From: Treponema sp. UBA1233
GTDB lineage: Bacteria > Spirochaetota > Spirochaetia > Treponematales > Treponemataceae
DNA length: 6,954 nucleotides
Direction of reading: 5' to 3'
Assembly: GCA_002309305.1 (NCBI GenBank)
Contig: DBWR01000011.1
Location: forward strand, 750-7,703
The notes under the pieces are model-generated. The model saw only the letters and a list, made by a program, of their open reading frames with translations. It did not search any database and was not told where the DNA came from. Shown here piece by piece: positions 4,335 through 6,954 of this stretch. Made by a program: the position numbers and the translations under genes. Each line of letters begins with the position of its first letter. The stretch's first letter is position 1.

Positions 4335-6287
4335 ATGAAAAACAATTTCATTGCAGTTGCCGCCGTTGTTCCGCCATTAAAAGTGGGAGATGTGGCCTTT
4401 AATACAGAACAGATTGTTTCCATTATAAAGTCACAGAAGGATTGCGGTGTAATTGTTTTTCCTGAGCTCTGCATCACCGGTTATACTTGTGCGGATCTTT
4501 TTGAAAGTGAACTTTTGTTAAATGCTTCTGACAAAGCCCTCTTTGCGATTGCATCTTCTACAGAAAACACAGGTGTGACGGCGGTGGTCGGATTTCCCTT
4601 TAGATATAAAAACAATCTGTATAATTGTGCCGGCATACTTTCGGGAGGCACGGTCAAGGCAATCATTCCCAAAACTTTTATACCCAACTATTCTGAGTTT
4701 TACGAGTGCCGTTGGTTTGCATCAGGAAAAGGAATTGCAGGAGAAAGGCTGACATTTAACGGATGTGAGATACCCTTTGGCGTGGACATTCTTGCGGAGG
4801 ATTCTTGCAGCGGTGCAATTCTTGGAACGGAAATATGCGAGGACTTGTGGATTCCGGACAAACCCAGTACACATGCGGCCCTTGCAGGTGCAAACATAAT
4901 CGCAAATCTTTCGGCCTCGGATGAGCTCATCGGAAAGCAGACATACCGTACCCAGTTGGTAAGCCAGCAGAGCGGTTCATGCTATTGCGCGTACATATAC
5001 AGTTCTGCCGGTACAGACGAAAGCAGTACGGATCTGGTTTTCTCCGGGCATTCGATTATTGCGCAAAACGGAAGCGTAATCAAGGAATCCATTTTTACAG
5101 ATCATCCTCATGTCCTTAAATCGCTGGTTGATCTTGGCATCACCATGCACGACAGGCGGAAACAGAATACATTCGAAAATGAATCATCCACATATCGCCA
5201 TGTAAAGGTGAACATTAAGGCGGCCGGAAAAGCAGAGCCGGACATTGACGAAATGGCAGCCATATTAAAAAAGTATGATTACCCGATGGAAAGGAATCCC
5301 TTTGTTCCTGCAGAAAACATGGCAAGGGAAGAACGCTGCAGACGCATACTCCAGATTCAGGCAAACGGACTTGCAACCCGAGTACGTGCTACGGGACTCA
5401 AAAATCTGGTCATAGGAATTTCTGGGGGACTGGATTCAACACTTGCACTTTTGGTGTGCGCCGAAGCAAGAAAAATAATTCCGGACATAAAAATCATTTC
5501 ATATACGATGCCAAACGAAGGAAACACTTCAAGCCAAACCCTGAACAATGCCCGAATGCTGATGAAACTTTTGTCTGATGAATCACACGAGGTTCCCATT
5601 GGAGAAGGGGTGAAACTTCATCTGTCGCAACTCGGCCATTCACGCGAATATCAGGGTGAAGGAGATGTGACTTATGAAAACGCACAGGCCAGAATGCGGA
5701 CATACATACTCATGGATGCGGCAAACATGAAGAATGGTCTGGTGGTCGGTACAGGGGATTTGTCCGAACTGGCTTTGGGTTGGTGTACTTACAACGGAGA
5801 CCACATGTCCATGTATGCGGTTAACTCCTCGGTTCCCAAAACTCTGGTCAAATATATCTGCGCTACTTATGCAATGATTTGCGGGAATGATGAACTTAAG
5901 GGCGTTCTTCTGAACATTTGTGACACACCGATTACACCTGAACTGACTCCCAACGATGGAGGAAAGATTGTTCAGAAAACCGAAGAAAAAATCGGCAAGT
6001 ACGACCTGAATGACTTCTTCCTCTTTTATACCCTGCGCTATGGTTTTGAACCCTCACGTTCTGCGGCCCATGCTCTTTATGCCTATCCCGAACTTTCCAA
6101 AGAAAAGATTGTTGCGGCGGCAAAAAATTTCTTTAAGAGGTTCTTTTCCCAACAGTTCAAGAGAAGCTGTCTGCCCGATGGTCCAAAAGTTGGCTCAGTC
6201 ACTCTTTCTCCACGCGGAGACTGGAGGATGCCTAGTGACGCCAAGGTTGCCCTGTGGCTTGAGGATCTGGAACAAGCTGGCTGTTAG
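4335..6287 (+). CDS. nadE: Glutamine-dependent NAD+ synthetase
   Basis: NadE makes NAD+ from nicotinic acid adenine dinucleotide, ATP and glutamine, the last step of NAD synthesis, in the cytoplasm. The 650-residue chain has two domains. The N-terminal nitrilase-type glutaminase (about 1-290) shows the full catalytic triad: E44 in FPELCITGY, K113 in IIPKTFIPNY, and C168 in LGTEICEDLW. The C-terminal synthetase domain (about 340-650) carries the ATP-pyrophosphatase loop SGGLDST (363-369), the GTGDLSELALGWCTYNGDH motif, and the ending SCLPDGPKVGSVTLSPRGDWRMPSDA. Length fits the long glutamine-dependent class, not the short ammonia-dependent enzyme of about 275 residues. The frame is open back to an ATG at 4284, which lies in the inverted-repeat region without a ribosome site; ATG 4335 has AAAGGAG seven bases upstream and is chosen. 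It has its own promoter candidate and ends overlapping the convergent GntR gene. Confidence 0.97.
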   Translation: MKNNFIAVAAVVPPLKVGDVAFNTEQIVSIIKSQKDCGVIVFPELCITGYTCADLFESELLLNASDKALFAIASSTENTGVTAVVGFPFRYKNNLYNCAGILSGGTVKAIIPKTFIPNYSEFYECRWFASGKGIAGERLTFNGCEIPFGVDILAEDSCSGAILGTEICEDLWIPDKPSTHAALAGANIIANLSASDELIGKQTYRTQLVSQQSGSCYCAYIYSSAGTDESSTDLVFSGHSIIAQNGSVIKESIFTDHPHVLKSLVDLGITMHDRRKQNTFENESSTYRHVKVNIKAAGKAEPDIDEMAAILKKYDYPMERNPFVPAENMAREERCRRILQIQANGLATRVRATGLKNLVIGISGGLDSTLALLVCAEARKIIPDIKIISYTMPNEGNTSSQTLNNARMLMKLLSDESHEVPIGEGVKLHLSQLGHSREYQGEGDVTYENAQARMRTYILMDAANMKNGLVVGTGDLSELALGWCTYNGDHMSMYAVNSSVPKTLVKYICATYAMICGNDELKGVLLNICDTPITPELTPNDGGKIVQKTEEKIGKYDLNDFFLFYTLRYGFEPSRSAAHALYAYPELSKEKIVAAAKNFFKRFFSQQFKRSCLPDGPKVGSVTLSPRGDWRMPSDAKVALWLEDLEQAGC

Positions 6288-6655
6288 GCATCATACAGCT
6301 TGCCCACGATATCCTGAACTTCCTTGAGGCTAAGGCCCATTTCGCGGCATGTGGAAACTCCAGGTGCAAGAAGTTCTTCGGCGGTGGAATTCCTTTTGTC
6401 GGAAATCTCGTGATGGGCTAATTCAGACACAAAGCTTCCACGTCCCACTGCCGTAGAGATGAAACCCTCGCGCTCCAGCTGCTCCCATGCCTGTTTTACG
6501 GGAATCACACTGATGCGGAGGTTTACGGCGACAGTCCTGATTGGCGGAAGTTTTTCTCCTGCGGCAAGTTCTCCGCTCATTATCTGGGCGGAAATCTGCT
6601 CGTAGATTTGAGTATAAATCGGTTTGTCTGTTTTCTGCGATAACACTATGTCCAT
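6284..6655 (-). CDS. GntR-family transcriptional regulator, YtrA-type
   Basis: This 123-residue regulator has an N-terminal winged helix-turn-helix (about 10-77). The GntR pattern is clear: PIYTQIYEQISAQIMSGEL, then G-E-K-L-P-P-I-R, then V-K-Q-A-W-E-Q-L-E-R-E-G-F-I and the wing G-R-G-S-F-V. The short tail (80-123) is helical, without a large effector domain, which is the YtrA subfamily layout. YtrA-type proteins usually repress adjacent ABC transporter operons, so the truncated membrane protein upstream on the same strand is a natural partner. The ATG at 6653-6655 is the only possible ATG after an in-frame TGA, and it has no convincing ribosome site. The last arm of the palindromic repeat lies about 10 bases upstream. 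Its stop codon shares bases 6285-6286 with the nadE stop. Confidence 0.9.
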   Translation of the reverse strand: MDIVLSQKTDKPIYTQIYEQISAQIMSGELAAGEKLPPIRTVAVNLRISVIPVKQAWEQLEREGFISTAVGRGSFVSELAHHEISDKRNSTAEELLAPGVSTCREMGLSLKEVQDIVGKLYDA

Positions 6656-6665
6656 TATAAATCCA

Positions 6666-6734
6666 TGTCACCCCGAACTTGATTCGGGGTCTTACCATGC
6701 AATCTTAAGATTCCGGATCAAGTCCGGAATGACA
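6666..6734. repeat. Inverted pair of 29-bp palindromic repeats (REP-like, BIME-like element)
   Basis: The left unit (6666-6694) and the reverse complement of the right unit (6706-6734) are 23/29 identical: TGTCA, a 7-bp stem, ACTTGAT-centred loop, TCTTA. Each forms a hairpin: CCCCGAA/TTCGGGG and TTCCGGA/TCCGGAA. The outer ends TGTCA and TGACA and the inner TCTTA and TAAGA are exact inverted matches, so the whole 69 bp can also fold as one long cruciform. It fills nearly all of the 83-bp gap between two minus-strand genes. Similar TGTCATTCCGG...CCGGAATC-type dispersed repeats are known from several bacterial genomes. Only this one pair is visible here. Confidence 0.8.
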
Positions 6735-6738
6735 GGCC

Positions 6739-6954
6739 TTAAATATCATACTTTTCAAACTGCTTTGCGGCACGATGGAAAGTAATCAGCCATGAACCGG
6801 CAAAAATCAGGAATCCTCCAAGGAGAATGATTAACTGACGAGTGAGGTTTCCGCCTTCCATGTTTGTAAAATAATAACCGACTTTTGCAATGCCCGAAAT
6901 TTCCACATCCATTCCTTTTGTGATTTTGTTTTGCACGCCTTTGTATATCCACAC
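6739..6954 (-). CDS. Membrane protein, C-terminal part only (possibly an ABC-2-type permease)
   Basis: The minus-strand frame is open from the window edge to a TAA at 6739-6741, giving 71-72 residues. The first codon at the edge is GTG, but this is probably just an internal valine of a longer protein. The visible part is a soluble stretch of about 38 residues (...GMDVEISGIAKVGYYFTNMEGG...), one hydrophobic helix (about 40-60, LIILLGGFLIFAGSWLITF), then a basic-to-acidic tail HRAAKQFEKYDI. A final helix with a short charged cytoplasmic tail, next to a YtrA-type regulator, would suit the permease of an ABC transporter, but no family motif proves this. Confidence 0.6.
   Translation of the reverse strand: MWIYKGVQNKITKGMDVEISGIAKVGYYFTNMEGGNLTRQLIILLGGFLIFAGSWLITFHRAAKQFEKYDI

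Noticed and set aside
6010..6327. Plus-strand reading frame overlapping the end of nadE and running into the GntR gene
   Set aside because: Shadow frame of nadE with no ribosome site or recognisable domain; both overlapped genes are well supported.
6666..6734. CRISPR array
   Set aside because: Only two inverted palindromic units without regular spacers; it fits a REP-like element instead.

Overview
The window is about 7 kb of bacterial chromosome with moderate GC, tightly packed genes and strong AAAGGAG/AAGGAGG-type ribosome binding sites. No rRNA, tRNA or transposon marks the taxon. The palindromic dispersed repeat near the right end and the style of the proteins suggest a host-associated anaerobe, possibly a Treponema-like spirochaete or a Firmicute. 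This taxonomic guess is weak.

Left part (1-1204): the window opens with the last 37 residues of a DAO-type FAD-dependent amino acid/amine oxidoreductase. An AraC-family regulator follows (237-1067). A near-consensus sigma70 promoter (128-156) is followed almost at once by a hairpin plus T-run (165-213), which lies between that promoter and the araC-type start codon. A second, near-perfect hairpin plus T-run (1148-1185) lies between the regulator and the next gene.

Central operon (1205-4216): three closely spaced genes encode an ornithine cyclodeaminase/mu-crystallin-family protein, a divergent PII signalling protein whose T-loop lacks the uridylylated tyrosine, and a 12-helix APC-superfamily amino acid/amine permease. 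Gaps are 21 and 9 bp, and the permease ribosome binding site overlaps the PII stop codon. The simplest reading is an uptake and catabolism unit for an amino acid or amine. In this reading the AraC protein controls it, and the PII protein regulates the neighbouring permease or enzyme according to energy and carbon/nitrogen state.

Right part (4217-6954): a gap with its own extended -10 promoter and an inverted repeat precedes a glutamine-dependent NAD synthetase (nadE, 650 aa). A convergent YtrA-type GntR regulator shares stop-codon bases with nadE. Upstream of the GntR gene, on its strand, an inverted pair of 29-bp palindromic repeats fills the gap to the C-terminal end of a membrane protein that runs off the window.

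The most interesting points are the enzyme-PII-permease operon next to glutamine-dependent nadE, the two terminator-like leaders just upstream of the regulator and operon start codons, and the repeat pair whose two copies differ only by compensatory base-pair changes.
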